NCBI GenBank assembly: GCA_019973155.2
Contig: BPQB01000004.1
Span: 434,001-498,000 of the forward strand
DNA from: Phanerochaete sordida
Lineage: Eukaryota > Basidiomycota > Agaricomycetes > Polyporales > Phanerochaetaceae
Length of the DNA: 64,000 bases
Direction of reading: 5' to 3'
Shown here one piece after another: positions 53,274-64,000 of the stretch; the first letter of the stretch is position 1, and each line of letters begins with the position of its first letter. The notes beneath the pieces were generated by a model. That model searched no databases. It worked only from the letters and a program-made list of their open reading frames with translations, and was not told the DNA's origin. Both the position numbers and the translations under genes were made by a program.

Positions 53274-55336
53274 TTAGACCGCGACAGCCGCAGCATCCGC
53301 CTTCGCAGATTTGTCGGCCGGCTCCTGCTCGTCCGCGAGGGTGACAACGGATGCGCGTTCGGACTCAGGGCTGGCTGCGTCGGCCGCGGACGCGGGCGTG
53401 CGCGCGGCCATCTCGATGTCGTCGGCCTTCTCCGCGCGCTCGGCGGGGAGCTGCTGCCCGACGAGGCCGACGCCGCGCATGCCGACGACAGCGATGACGA
53501 GCGCAAGCACGATCGTACCGCAGCACGTCCACCCCGCCGCGCGGAAGCCCGCCATGAGCACCGCGGGGTCCTCGGCATCGAGCTCGGGATGCTTGTGGTT
53601 GAACTTCGTCGAGACGGTGTTGGCGATGGTCGAGGTGACGGCCAGGCCGATGGAGGTCCCGAGCTGAAAGTGGCATCAGCAGGAAGATCAATGTCGGGAA
53701 TCGAGCTGGTACTCACGCGAGTCGCCACGCTGAAGATGCTGCCGGCGAGCGCCTGCGAATGGGCGGGGAAGCTCGAGCATACCTGCATGTTGGCTACAGT
53801 GTAGGCGATGTCGAGGATGGGAAGGAGAATCATGACAAGGAACGCCATAGCCCAGTAAGTCGCGGTGACCTTAATCAGAGCGAAAATAATGCAAGATGCC
53901 TGTGCTCCGTCAGTACAGTACCGTCTTTTGAACGTTCACAAGACTCGGACTCACCATGGCAGCGAGCAGGCCGATGACGACGAGAATTTGCCCCGGGACG
54001 GCGCCGATGAGGTAGCCTGTGGCAATGTTCGTGAGGAGACCCTGGTTGGGTCACTCAGTAAGCCAGCAATGCTCCGCTCTATAGAGAGACATACGGAAAT
54101 ACCCATAGGCACAAGGCGGACCGCGGTCTGCAAGGGGCTGAGCGACTGCACCTCCTGGAAGAACAGCGGCGCAAAGTAGCCGAGAGTGTTAAAGCCCCAC
54201 CAGCCAAAGAACACGAGCAGGATGACCGGTCCCATCTTCGCGCCAGGCTGCGTCCACATGCTCATCGGGAGCAACACGGATTCGCCCCGCGCTTCGCGGC
54301 GAAGCTCCCAGAGGACAAAGGACACGATGAGGATGATGGCCGTGCCCAGAAGCGAGGGTACGAATGGCGTCGCCCAGCCCTTCGGTGTCGCGGTTGACTC
54401 ACTTCAGGAGTTATCAGTAACACAAGAAGGTGCAAGGCATAGATGTGAACGTACGCAAGGTCGCAGACCAAGAGCCCAAGGCCCGCGGTGCTGAGCACGG
54501 CGCCAACCCAGTCAAGGCCCATATTGTAGCGGCGGCTCATATCGTCCTCGGGGAGGAAGACCCAGCCCAGGACGCAGAGGATAGCACCGAGGCCAGCCTG
54601 CAGCCAGAAGATCGTGCGCCAGGACGCGCTCGACTGGGAGAGGATACCGCCGAGGATCATACCGACGATGTACCCGATGGGCTGCCCTGCACCAAGCACC
54701 GCGAACGCCGTGTTCTTCTTCTTGCCCGCTGGGAAGTGCGAAGAGATGATGCTGATGCCTGCGGGGGTGTTCGCCGCTGTGGTGTGTCAGCGCGGTGAAC
54801 GGGGAAATGTGTTCGGTGTGGGACGTACCGGAACCGATGCCTTGCATGCCGAGGAAGACAATGAACTCTGCGGGAGTCCTTGAGAAGGAAGCCGCAATAC
54901 TCCTAAGGATATTGGTGAGCCGTCAGTAATAGATAGAACACGCAGTGAGCTACTCACCAAACGCTGAACCATGCGGAGCCGATCAGGAAGATCCTCTTGC
55001 TGCCAATAATGTCCGCAAGCCGGCCGCAGAGGAGCAGTAGGCATCCATAGGACAGACTGACGGTAAGGTTTGTTTATCACCGTTGCGCCAAGAATATAGA
55101 GCGCCACTTACGAGTAGACGTTAAGTGGCCATTGGAGATCCTCCTGGGTGAAGTTCAGGTCCCTACCAATCGTAGTGATAGCGACGTTTGTGGCACCAGT
55201 CAAGAAAATCTTCCAGAGGCGAACACGCGTCAGTGTCTCACCCACATGCAGTCCTGGGGCTGGGACTCACACTCAAGACCGTGACGCAGCAGACGGTCGC
55301 GGTTATGCACGCATCTTGGTACTTGGCACTGATCAT
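53274..55336 (-). CDS. MFS transporter, drug:H+ antiporter DHA2-like
   Basis: Proton-coupled export pump of the 14-helix drug-resistance group. The ATG at 55336 opens MISAKYQDACITATVCCVTV. After an intron comes IFLTGATNVAITTIGRDL. QWPLNVYSLSYGCLLLLCGR and RLADIIGSKRIFLIG follow; the latter is motif A of the MFS (G-x-LaDxxGrkr). A motif C-like AFAVLGAGQPIGYIVGMILG, with GGILSQSSASWRTIFWLQAG, identifies the DHA1/DHA2 antiporters. Further helices are TAIILIVSFVLWELRR, LLVFFGWWGFNTLGYFAPLF and YWAMAFLVMILLPILDIAYT. The last helix is GWTCCGTIVLALVIAVVG, and the cytosolic tail ends DKSAKADAAAVAV. About eight introns. The substrate cannot be predicted. The helix order and motif C are conserved, so it is likely functional. 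Confidence 0.88.
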
Positions 55337-56191
55337 GCCCACTCAGCGTGTGCAGCGAATGAAGGCTACGAACAAGCGACGACGACGAGTCTCCCTCCGC
55401 AACACCGGGGGCACAATATGGGCAGTCTGCAAGGGAGGTGGTTCGCGCGACCGAGCGAAATTTCGCGAAAATATATGCAATTTGACCCGGACCTTGCGGG
55501 GTGAGGCATGTGGAGAGAACGTTTTGCGATCGCCGGGCGCGCCAGCGAGGCCCGGCACCGCAGCGAGTCTGGCCTCTGGCCGCCGTCGCCGTTATCCACT
55601 GCACACGGATCTTCGCCGTCGGAATGGAGAACTTCCTCGCGGATGAGACAGGCCTGCCCGACCTTTATACCGGGCGCCTAAAAGGTGACGCACTCCGCCG
55701 CCCACCGCCAGGCACAAGAACGCCCGCTGGGTCTCCGAAGATACTTGCACAGGCCGCAGATAAAAGAAAACATAGCAACTAGACTTAGAGGAAGTCGGAG
55801 GCAGCCTTCAATGCGCTCCGGTAGTCGGCCGGTGCGCAGGCGCCACGCCCAGTCGCTTCACGTTCGCCGAGAACGTGTCTTGTGGCAATCACAAGCAGCA
55901 ACCGTAGATGATTTCAAAAAATTACAGGCCATGTCGGACGGTCCTACGGAGGCGGCCCGCCACCATGAGCAAGAGACAGCCATCGATGACTAGGTTGAGC
56001 TGAATCGGTGTCGACCAAGCCTGCGCCGATGGTGTAAGAGGTCTCGCCACCGGACCTTGCATGGGCCAGCGTGACCGCGCAACCCCTTGGCCTCGCAAAC
56101 GTGCTCAAGGTCGCTATTGCGTCAGGCCATGGCGGAGACCGTTCCATCAGCACAGCATACGCAGGCAGTCGTCAGGACGGAGTTACCGTAC
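55337..56191. other. Upstream region of the MFS gene, no supported gene
   Basis: About 855 bp. Overlapping short ORFs have no protein character. It likely contains the MFS promoter and the MYND gene's 3' UTR. Confidence 0.4.
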
Positions 56192-57597
56192 CTAATCGCG
56201 GTTCTTCCTACAGTACTTCTTGTGCGTCGGCCAGTGAGCTCGCTGGCTGCCGCCATCAGTACGTAAGTGACGACGCTTAGAAGAGGATTCGAGAGGCGCA
56301 CCATTCCCTGTTGCAATAACGGACGATCTTGCACCTGCGAACGCCAAGCGGAGGTGAGAAAAAGCTTTGACCGCACAAGATACGACTCACACGGCGCACT
56401 GCGGCATCTTCGCCGTAGCGACCTCACCACAATTTCCGCAGACCTCAGCGGAGCGGCCACATAGCCATGTCGTGTGCAGCGGCTTCGGGCGTGGCCCGCG
56501 CGCGAGCACCGCGTCGCGAAGATTTGCCGGAGGCACCTTCCAGCGCTTTGACTGCATGATCGTGCTGTCGATGCGCTCGAGCTCGCCTTCTGTTAGGTAG
56601 GGGGTGAAAGTCTCTGGGGTCGCCTGGTAGATCGGTGGGTGTGTCCCCTCTGGAACCTGTGGGTCCTGCGAGTTGAGGAACAACGGGTTGATCGAGGACG
56701 TGAATGTTGTGTACGTCGCACGAACCCTGCGCGGTGTACTGTCAGGATGCGTACAGATGCAGAATACTTACACAGCAATATTGCATACCAGGTGGGCTCC
56801 GGTCTTCCCGCAAAGACGTACTTCGCAAGAGAGAAGAAACGGTCGGCATGGTATTTGGTGATAGCGAGGTAGTGGTCATGCGCGTCATGGCCGTGTCCTA
56901 GAGCTGTGGTCAGCACACCAGCCAGGACAGTCGCCTTGCGATTACGACATTCCATGGGACTACTTTCTGCTCACCGTCTTTGTCTGGTCCAAAGCACATC
57001 ACGAGTAGGAACCGAGACAACGTAGGGTCCGTGAACACTAGGTGGCCCCAATCTTGCTGAGGTGCGAAAGTCAGTAACAGTATACTTGGATCTATTGTGC
57101 TACTCACGTTGCGCTTCGCCGAGGCTTTCGCGACCTGTGCCGTTATAAGAGACCACACCATGCTTCATAATGCACCACACGCACCTCGAAGTTATAGAGA
57201 ATTGGCGTCCAGTCCATATCGTTCTCCGTCCCTTTGTTCTCTTCCATCCACTTCTCGACGGCCTCCACGACGCGCTTGCGCTCCGCGAAGTGGTCCTTAG
57301 GGAGGTCGGGAATCTCGTCGCCAGAGAATTTGCCCCAGACGTCGTTCATGTAGATTCCCATGTCGCGGCACTGCAACAGCTTGCGCGTCGCGCACGTCTC
57401 GGACTTGTTTACGAACATCGACGCGCTGTCCCAGCTACCGTGATTGTCAGCGTCGCGAAAGGCGGTGCATGTGCTATCGTGACGTACTACGGCAGGCTGT
57501 TGAAAACATCTAGGCCTTCAAACATGTTCATCGTGTTCAGTGGTGGACGTTGAAAAGCTTCAAGTAGTGCGATAGTCTGGGCACGCGTTGCACTCAT
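56192..57597 (-). CDS. MYND-type zinc-finger protein
   Basis: The ATG at 57597 opens MSATRAQTIALLEAFQRPPL. The N-terminal 250 residues form an uncharacterised helical region. It includes CATRKLLQCRDMGIYMNDVW, DWTPILYNFEVR, WGHLVFTDPTLSRFLLVMCF and HYLAITKYHADRFFSLAKYV. The C-terminal part carries the MYND finger, which can be followed only across two introns. The first half is VCGNCGEVATAKMPQCAV; after the first intron comes CKIVRYCNREC; after the second, QRAHWPTHKKYC, then RKNRD and the TAG at 56192-56194. The C-x2-C, C-x2-C, C-x3-C and H-x3-C ligand order is complete. MYND fingers bind short proline-rich peptides. The N-terminal domain resembles those of other basidiomycete MYND proteins of unknown function; it has no SET domain. 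Confidence 0.82.
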
Positions 57598-57786
57598 TAG
57601 GGTAATGCTATTTCGCGAAGCGCGCAGGCTTGGGCGCGCGCGCTGTGCCTGCAGCCTACGGTCTTCTCTACGATACGACGACGTCCGGTGAATGTCGAGT
57701 GTGAGAACACGTATATATTAGGAGAAAATGCAATGCGACAGCGAGAGCACAAAACAATGTCGAGAGATAGCATGTGTCCAAAGGCC

Positions 57787-60700
57787 TCAACCGTAGTTGA
57801 GTTCCGACGCCGCGGCGTCTGCCCGCCCTTCGCGGGGCTCGCGTGTGCCTCGCGCCCCGCCAAGCGGGTCCTGAGGGCGCGGCGGAAGGTGCGCGGGTCT
57901 ATTAAGGCTGGGATACTCCATATTAGGGGGCGGTTGCGCGAGGAGGGAGGGGCGCTCGCCCGGACGGTAGACTACGGGAGGCAGGATGACCGGCGCGCTC
58001 GACACCGACACAGGCGCGGCGGCATAGCGCATCGGCGGCGGTGGGCGTGAGGCAGGCGTGTGATGATGGGCCGGTACGTGAAGCGGTGCGTGTGGTGCAG
58101 GACCGTTGCGGAAAGACTCTCTTGGAGGCGGAGGTCTGCCGGAGTAATGAAGGGGTGGACGGGTAGGCGCAGCTGGAGGACGCTGAGCCTCCACGGGTGG
58201 ATGTACAGGCGGACCAATCGGTGGTTGGCGACGCCCGCGTTTGTCAAACTCATGCGAGGCCTCGTACGTAGGCAGACTGAGACGGAAGACACACGTACCA
58301 GAGGAACACGCGAGGAATAGAGAGCGTGAGGGTGAGTAACCAGTTAAGATAGCTGAGAAAACGGGGTGCCCACGTTTTAGGATCAGCTGGCAGAGGGTCT
58401 GTCCAGAAGTAATCGTGGTCCAACGCCTGAGATGCCGTCAGGCGTTCTCTTGGGTTGCAAGTTAGCAGCTTGTCCAAGAGGTCCACAGTCTCGGGGCCAA
58501 TCCTGGAAAGAGTGTGAGCAAGGACACTCGTGGCAGGCGGGAGACTTACGATTCAAACATCGTCTTGACCCGCCGTGGGTACATGTTGAATCGCTTGACG
58601 CCCTCACAACCAGGCAGCGAGTCGTGGTCCGGCCAGCTGTACGACGTGGGCGTCCCACATAGTTGCCAGATCTTGTCTAGCTGGTCGAGGTCGGAGGAGC
58701 CTGGCAAGATCGGCTTGCGCCAGAACATCTCACCGAGCACACAGCTGCGCAGATTGCAATCAGATGAGCACACAAACGGTTCCAGCGCCATTCTTACCCA
58801 ATACCCCAGATATCTACTTCTCCCCCATACTGTCTGGCTCCTAGGAGAAGCTCGGGAGGCCGATACCATCGCGTCACTACGCAGTTGGTATACTTCCTTT
58901 GCTTTTCCGGTGGAATGTTCGCCATGTCTCGCACAAGGTTAGGGTCGAAGGCGCGTGCGAGACCGAAGTCGGCAATCTTCAGCGAGCCGGAATTAGATAT
59001 GAGTAAATTCGCTGCCTTCATGTCACGGTGTAGGATGCGATTCTGCGTAGATATCAGTAAAGGGCGGCGTCGAAGAGCGGACTTCTGTACGTACACGATG
59101 CATGTACTCCGTTCCCTCGAGGAGCTGCTTCATATAGAGCTTGATCTGGCTGGGCGAGAGCTTAACGCGTTCGTTCTCCAGCAGACCTGCCAGGTCATGA
59201 TCCATATACGGAAAGACCATGTACACTGACAGTGGAGCCTCGCTGCCTCGGCCTGGCGCGGGGAAGCACAGGATAAGCGTGCCGAGGCCGATTAAAACGA
59301 GGTAGACTCACTGCGGACGACAAACATGTCCAGAATATCCACGATGTTCGCATGCCGCAGCGCCTTCAATATCTTGATTTCGCGCAGGGCTGTGATAGGC
59401 ATGCCCTCCTTCTCATTGTGCATGAGAATGCGCTTGAGCGCGACCTGATGTCCCTTCATGCGATGCACAGCCTTGTGCACCTCACTATCAAACAAGATAT
59501 GTCAGGGAAATCGTCCGGGGAATGTGTCGCGTGAGCTGCTAGTCAGCCAGAATAGACACGCACCCGAACGTTCCCTCTCCGAGCTTCATGAGGACGTCAT
59601 AGTCGCCCTGCAACCCGCAGCCCTCGAATATGCGTCCATAGGCAGCCTTCTCTTCCTCTCGCGAACGGTGTACTGGTTTCCGTCGCGGTCGAGCTATGGG
59701 CGCAGGCGCTTTGGGCACCGACGGCTCTCCGTTCGGCTGCGGCTGCAGTTCTTCGGGCAGTGCTTTCCTGGCATCTCTGCCATTGAGCAGAAACGCGGAC
59801 GGGCTGGTTCTAGGCGTCGGTGGCTTCTTCGGAAGGGAAATCTTGACTGCATTATGTTGGAGCGGCAGCGCGTCGGATTTATCGTCATCAATTGGAACCC
59901 TGGGTTCGTCATAGCGAGGTGATAGAGCGCGTGGGGATCGGGGAGGCGACAGAGGACGCAGAGGGGTACGAGGCGACAATGGGTGATAGTTGTCTGAAGG
60001 CCGGGGTGGTAGACGGTCATGACTGCGACTATGAGAGTACTTCCTATCGTCGTCGTCTGCGTGACGAGAACGGTAGCGGTCGTCGCGATCTACGCGCGAG
60101 CTGTAGTAGGCATCGTCGTTGGGTCGGTAGGAATCTCCCCAGGCAGGACTCCGCTCCTTCCTGTAATCGGGATGACGCTCTCGCGACCTATCCCACGAGC
60201 GGCGACTATCATCACCATACCGCCTGTCTGCTTCAACTAAGGTCGGTCGCGGTAAACGGTGCTTCTCCTTTCCAGTGCTCTCAGGAGAGAATGGACTGCG
60301 AGAGCGAGGCGAAGACGGCGAACGGGACCTGCGGCTTGGTCTCGGAGAGACAAGCCCCTGCGATGCATGCTCGCGAGGCTCCCAGTGGTCCGGTTCTACG
60401 CGCGTCCGATACGACCTGTCATCGTCGTACCTTGCGGGAGGCTGCTCCCATTGTGGGCGTGGTGGCGGTCCTCTGCTATCACCGTACGCCGGCGCCCAAT
60501 GGTCTCCAGGGCGCGCACGCGGCTGGCGTGAGTGTCCGTTCCGCCTCGCATCGTCATCTCTATGCCTAACATCCTCGTCAGGCCGGCTATACGCGAGAGG
60601 CGGGGGTGGTCGTTCGGGGAGCGAGTCTGGAAGGGTGGGTTTCTTTTTGAATGGAAAGGGCACCTTGCCTCCAGGTTTGCTGGACACCGAAGGCCGAGGG

Positions 60701-60837
60701 GATGAAGGCGCGTAAGACGATAGGCTCGGCCGGGGAGGCGTGACATCGTCGAGCTCGCCTTCCTCCGGGGAAGAGGTCATTGGTCGTTTGGCTGGTCTCG
60801 TGTCCGGAGAGTACCCGGCGGGGCGTTTTGACGACAT
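57787..60837 (-). CDS. BUR1: Cyclin-dependent kinase, BUR1/CDK9 type
   Basis: P-TEFb-like kinase acting on the RNA polymerase II CTD and Spt5 during elongation. The ATG at 60837 opens [21 protein letters not shown] 400-residue disordered N-terminus follows, rich in Arg, Ser and Pro ([19 protein letters not shown]). The kinase domain then has [25 protein letters not shown] and [19 protein letters not shown] is the cyclin-binding helix of the BUR1/CDK9 group. Further motifs are [40 protein letters not shown] with the activating Thr, and [20 protein letters not shown]. The C-terminal tail after about 58240 is Pro/Arg-rich, ending ASELNYG. Bur1 proteins have such a tail. The N-terminal RS-like extension is closer to Ctk1/CDK12, so a CTK1 assignment is the alternative. 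About eight introns. Confidence 0.88.
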
Positions 60838-61107
60838 GATCTAGAGAGTATGCGCGAGATACGCTGACCCGGGCTGCTCACAGCCTTTGCAACCGAGCCA
60901 GGGTGTCAAGACGTCGAGTCGGGGACGAGAGGTGAATGCTGCCTCAGGTGAAGGTCTTAACGCATTATTATGGCCTTTTCAGAGGATAAGGGCTTAGCAG
61001 ACAGATATCATAAAAGAACAAAGAATACCATATTTAGTGTGTCTATGAGGTAATGACCCCGGACTGCGCGGCGGCGTCCGCCCCTCACGGCCTCACCTCC
61101 TACCTCC
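60838..61107. promoter_or_regulatory. Divergent promoter region (BUR1 / Ysc84-like)
   Basis: 270 bp between two start codons on opposite strands. No ORF supported and no clear TATA box. Confidence 0.35.
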
Positions 61108-63058
61108 ATGAAATTCAACTCGCCCATCCCCTCGTCCCTCCCCAAGGAATGTCAGAAGGCGTCCAAGATCTGTATGCGCAGTCTTCGGCTTTTCGGAAAC
61201 CAGAATACGTGCTGACAACTGTCCAGTCCAGCAATTCGTGGACGGCGGTAATAATGGACTGGATGGTGTAAGCTCTGGCTTCCTGACTTGTCACAACTGC
61301 ATGACATGAACTCGGTACGTTTCACTAGGTTATCCCGCGAAGTGTTCTCCAGAATGCCAAAGGATTCGCCATCTTTACCGTATTCAAAGCCGGCTTCCTC
61401 TTCTCGGCACGGGCGGGCAGCGGAGTGGTCATCGCTCGTTTGCAGGATGGAAGTAAGCGTGGCTGCCCCTAGTGCTCGTCCCATCTTCTGAATTTTTCGA
61501 AGCATGGTCTTGCCCGAGCGCGATTGGAACAGCTGGTATAGGCGTCGGCGGTCAAGCTGGTGCGGAGATGACTGACTTCCTCGTCGTGCTGAACTCCCAG
61601 GCAGTGAGTCTTTCTCTCCCTTGGTGCCCTTTATGAGCTCACTGTTTGTACAGGCTGTTGTAAGTTCCCCCAGTCTCTCAAGGCTTATCACAGCTCATCG
61701 CTCCTCAGCAATCTTTCATGGCTGCGGGATCCTTGACGCTTGGTGGTAACCTCAGTATCGCCGTGGGTCCGCTCGGCCGGAACGGGGAGGCGATCGGGTC
61801 CGTTAGCTCGAGTGGGAAGGTTGCCGCCATGTCAGTCGCACTGTCGCCCCCACCGCATCCACCGCTTATATCTTCTGCAGGTACACCTACTCGAAGACCA
61901 GAGGCTTGTTCGGCGGCGTCTCTCTGGAAGGATCAGTCATTGTGGAGCGTCAAGATGCGAATGCGCAGGCTTATCGCACTGATGTCTCTGTCAAGCAGCT
62001 CCTGAGCGGCGCTCTTGAGCCTCCTGAGTGGGCAAAGGTGCTCATCAGGACCCTTGAGAACTGTACTGGCATGCCAGGCAACCGACAGTGGGTCAAAGAG
62101 CTCAACCGCGAGCGTAACTCCAGCTATATGTTCGACGGTATGGAGAGCCCACGCGAAGGTGACGAGCGGGGAGGGTCGCAGGGGAACTCGAGGCGACCCG
62201 GCATGGGCTCTAGGAACAACAGTACCAGCTCCTACTTCGACTTCAGTCAGAATAACAACCCTCATCAGGAATGGCGTGCTGGTATGGACACCAGGTTTGG
62301 TGATAGCAGTGGGTCGTTGGAGGGCCGCCCGAGAGCTTCAACCTACGCGGGCAGGGGCAAGGACGAGCCAACTACCGACTATTTCGGCACGAAGTTCGAC
62401 TCGGACTACAGGCCGGACGACCCACCGCGCAGCACCCGCCGCCGTTTCGGTTCTTCCTCCGCCGGGGCGGACTACCACTTCACGGGTATCGGCTCCGATT
62501 CCGGCTCGCATAGACGTTCTGTGAGCGCGTATACCCCGCCCACGTCGTCGCGCTTCGGAAAGTCGCGCTCCAACACGAACCCCTTCGAGTCCGTGTACGA
62601 CCGGCAGGCGTCCACTGACGATCTCGGCCGCCCCTATGGCGACCTGGACGAGGAGGAAGACCGTGACGTCTTTGGCGCGCCGATCCCCAGTGCTGCTCGT
62701 GCCATTCGCGGTAGCACCCCGCCGCCACCCAAGCTGACCCCGAAGATGGAGCTTCAGCGCCCGCTGAAGCCTCACGAAGGTATCGCGAGGGCCATCGCTC
62801 TGTTCGATTTCAACGCCGTGCAGGTACGTGACCATGCTGAACACTCATGGGCTGTCGAGGTGACCTCTTTCAGTCTGGAGATTTGTCTTTCAAGAAGGGC
62901 CAAGTGATTACTGTCACCGAGATGAGCGACAATACAGATACCTGGTGAGCGATTTGACACAAGAACTTTTGCTTGTCTCTAATGGCGTGTTCAGGTGGAG
63001 TGGTAAGGTGGACGGACGTACGGGATCGTTCCCCGCCAACTTCGTCGAAGTTGTTTGA
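61108..63058 (+). CDS. SYLF plus SH3 protein (Ysc84/Lsb3/SH3YL1 family)
   Basis: Actin-patch endocytosis protein. The SYLF domain binds phosphoinositides and actin; the SH3 domain binds proline-rich partners. The ATG at 61108 opens MKFNSPIPSSLPKECQKAS. After a short intron the SYLF domain runs from IPREVLQNAKGFAIFTVFKA. GFLFSARAGSGVVIARLQDG is the classic signature. GIGVGGQAGAEMTDFLVVLN, GGNLSIAVGPLGRNGEA and TYSKTRGLFGGVSLEG complete it. A 250-residue disordered linker follows (SYFDFSQNNNPHQEWRA, SHRRSVSAYTPPTSS). The SH3 starts at ARAIALFDFNAVQ, continues after a 53-nt intron with SGDLSFKKGQVITVTE. It ends WWSGKVDGRTGSFPANFVEV at the TGA at 63056-63058. All SH3 landmarks (ALYDF-like, WW, GxFPxNFV) are present. 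Confidence 0.93.
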
Positions 63059-63600
63059 TTTACTGTATACCGTGGACTGTTTGGAAGATTGTGTGTAACC
63101 TTTGGCTGTTGGCTGTATCCTTAGAAAACCTGTTGTAATACTCTTCCTGTACCATCTGTTGTGCGAGTGTATGCAATATGTTCTGTAGACCTTCCGCAGG
63201 CTGTGTGTATCCCAAAACCCAAAGGCGTTGATGGTCTCGGCGAGCTCTTTAGTCGCTTACTTATAGGATGTACCATTCTATCTACCTCGGGCACGCGGGC
63301 AATTTGCTTATCCACACTGCCCACAGCGCCTTCTATGGTCAATGTCCGTCGGGGGCGGCGCCTGATCGATGCTTCATCGTCGGGAGGGCGCATCAAATGA
63401 TAGGCGCGTCAAGTTCAATCGGAGCTCAAACGGGAGCCCATAAAAACTGTCGGGCTGGCTCGGGAGGACGCTCTTCAGCCAGCTTCCTTATCACTTCTTC
63501 TGCACTTTTTCATGGGAAGAAGTCATATATCTGCTGGCGAGAGTAAGCTCTGGCTCCCTTTTCGCTAGCAGTTCTATTGCGCGCGCGCGATGATGGTCTT
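63059..63600. other. 3' spacer after the Ysc84-like gene
   Basis: 540 bp without a supported gene; only short low-quality ORFs. Confidence 0.35.
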
Positions 63601-63981
63601 CTAGATAGTAGGGTGGGCTACATCCTCGTATGCAGCTGTTTTACGTAGACGTCGAAATTCAATCCATAGCAGCTCGCAACCATGAAAGCTCAAACCTGTG
63701 CGTGTGATATGAACCCTGCAGTCCGGCCGAAAATAGAGCTGTGTCGATGGGCAGGCAAGACAGGTCAGGCCGGTCAGGTCGCACCTGCAGGTCAAGATGT
63801 TGGACGCGTGCGGTGGCAGGCGATGCGAAATATGAGTGGTATCTGAGCTTGGTGCCTCGGGAGTGTCGAGATGGACAAGCGCAAGGCGATAGGGAAAGCA
63901 TCTAGAGCGTGCTGTGAATTGTCGAGGGTCCTCGTGATCAATCTCACCTATCATCCAGCCCGTCGAGTCACAGCTTTCCAA
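63601..63981 (-). CDS. Possible 3' part of a gene entering from beyond the window
   Basis: Open minus-strand frame of 126 codons ending at 63601. It contains DHEDPRQFTARSRCFPYRLA and a Cys-rich stretch, NILTCRCDLTGLTCLACPST. It then runs to KTAAYEDVAHPTI. The Cys spacing is not a pattern I recognise. The frame may be the last exon of a gene continuing past 64000, or chance. No function is assigned. Confidence 0.28.
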   Translation of the reverse strand: MESCDSTGWMIGEIDHEDPRQFTARSRCFPYRLALVHLDTPEAPSSDTTHISHRLPPHASNILTCRCDLTGLTCLACPSTQLYFRPDCRVHITRTGLSFHGCELLWIEFRRLRKTAAYEDVAHPTI

Positions 63982-64000
63982 GTACGCTACTGTGGGTTCC

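Noticed and set aside
57787..60837. CTK1/CDK12 assignment
   Set aside because: The RS-like N-terminus would fit, but the PITALRE cyclin-binding helix and long C-terminal tail fit BUR1/CDK9 better. Kept as the stated alternative.
1..64000. CRISPR arrays, prokaryotic operons, riboswitches
   Set aside because: None seen; the window is eukaryotic with spliced genes.

Overview
The window is nuclear DNA of a filamentous basidiomycete, most likely an Agaricomycete. Almost every gene is broken by several 45-65 nt introns (GTRNGT donors, YAG acceptors). Intergenic spacing is 0.1-1.5 kb. FunK1 kinases, F-box/LRR proteins and APH-like kinases are all present, as expected of lineage-expanded Agaricomycete families. 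All intron calls come from reading frames, splice consensus and protein-family continuity; there is no transcript evidence here.

Layout. 0.3-5 kb: a cellular RNA-dependent RNA polymerase of the quelling/RNAi type (+). 5.3-9.8 kb: an orphan ORF, SRP19, a small membrane protein, a multi-pass membrane protein and a tRNA-like relic. 10.7-13.2 kb: a Mid2-like Ser/Thr-rich membrane protein and a weak small gene. 13.5-24.3 kb is the accessory part: FunK1 kinase A (+), an F-box/LRR protein (-), an APH-like kinase with an N-terminal zinc-binding segment (+), and FunK1 kinase B (-). 25-33.5 kb: a protein-histidine methyltransferase, HIR1/HIRA, a C2H2-RING protein and a tandem PARP-type zinc-finger protein. 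33.7-35 kb: a 611 bp element with perfect 28 bp terminal inverted repeats, abutting the decayed C-terminal tail of a third FunK1 gene. 35.4-63 kb is mainly housekeeping: RPS26, a secreted CBM19-like protein, SREBP (Sre1), a TOK-type two-pore K+ channel, URA5, NAA15, ribosomal protein eL42, a coiled-coil protein, an MFS drug transporter, a MYND-finger protein, a BUR1/CDK9-type kinase and a Ysc84/SH3YL1 (SYLF + SH3) protein.

Several genes form divergent pairs that probably share promoter regions: FunK1 B/HPM1, HIR1/C2H2-RING, RPS26/CBM19-like, TOK1/URA5 and BUR1/Ysc84. No biosynthetic cluster is evident. The most notable observations are: (i) the RdRP catalytic DYDGD motif appears to be encoded across a 12-nt micro-exon; (ii) a TIR element seems to have inserted into a FunK1 relic, leaving an 8 bp direct repeat; (iii) a C-terminal motif outside the kinase domain is shared by all three FunK1 copies; (iv) the APH-like kinase combines a Cys/His cluster with a changed catalytic loop; (v) extreme coding exons occur, with only an ATG in RPS26 and only a TGA in eL42.
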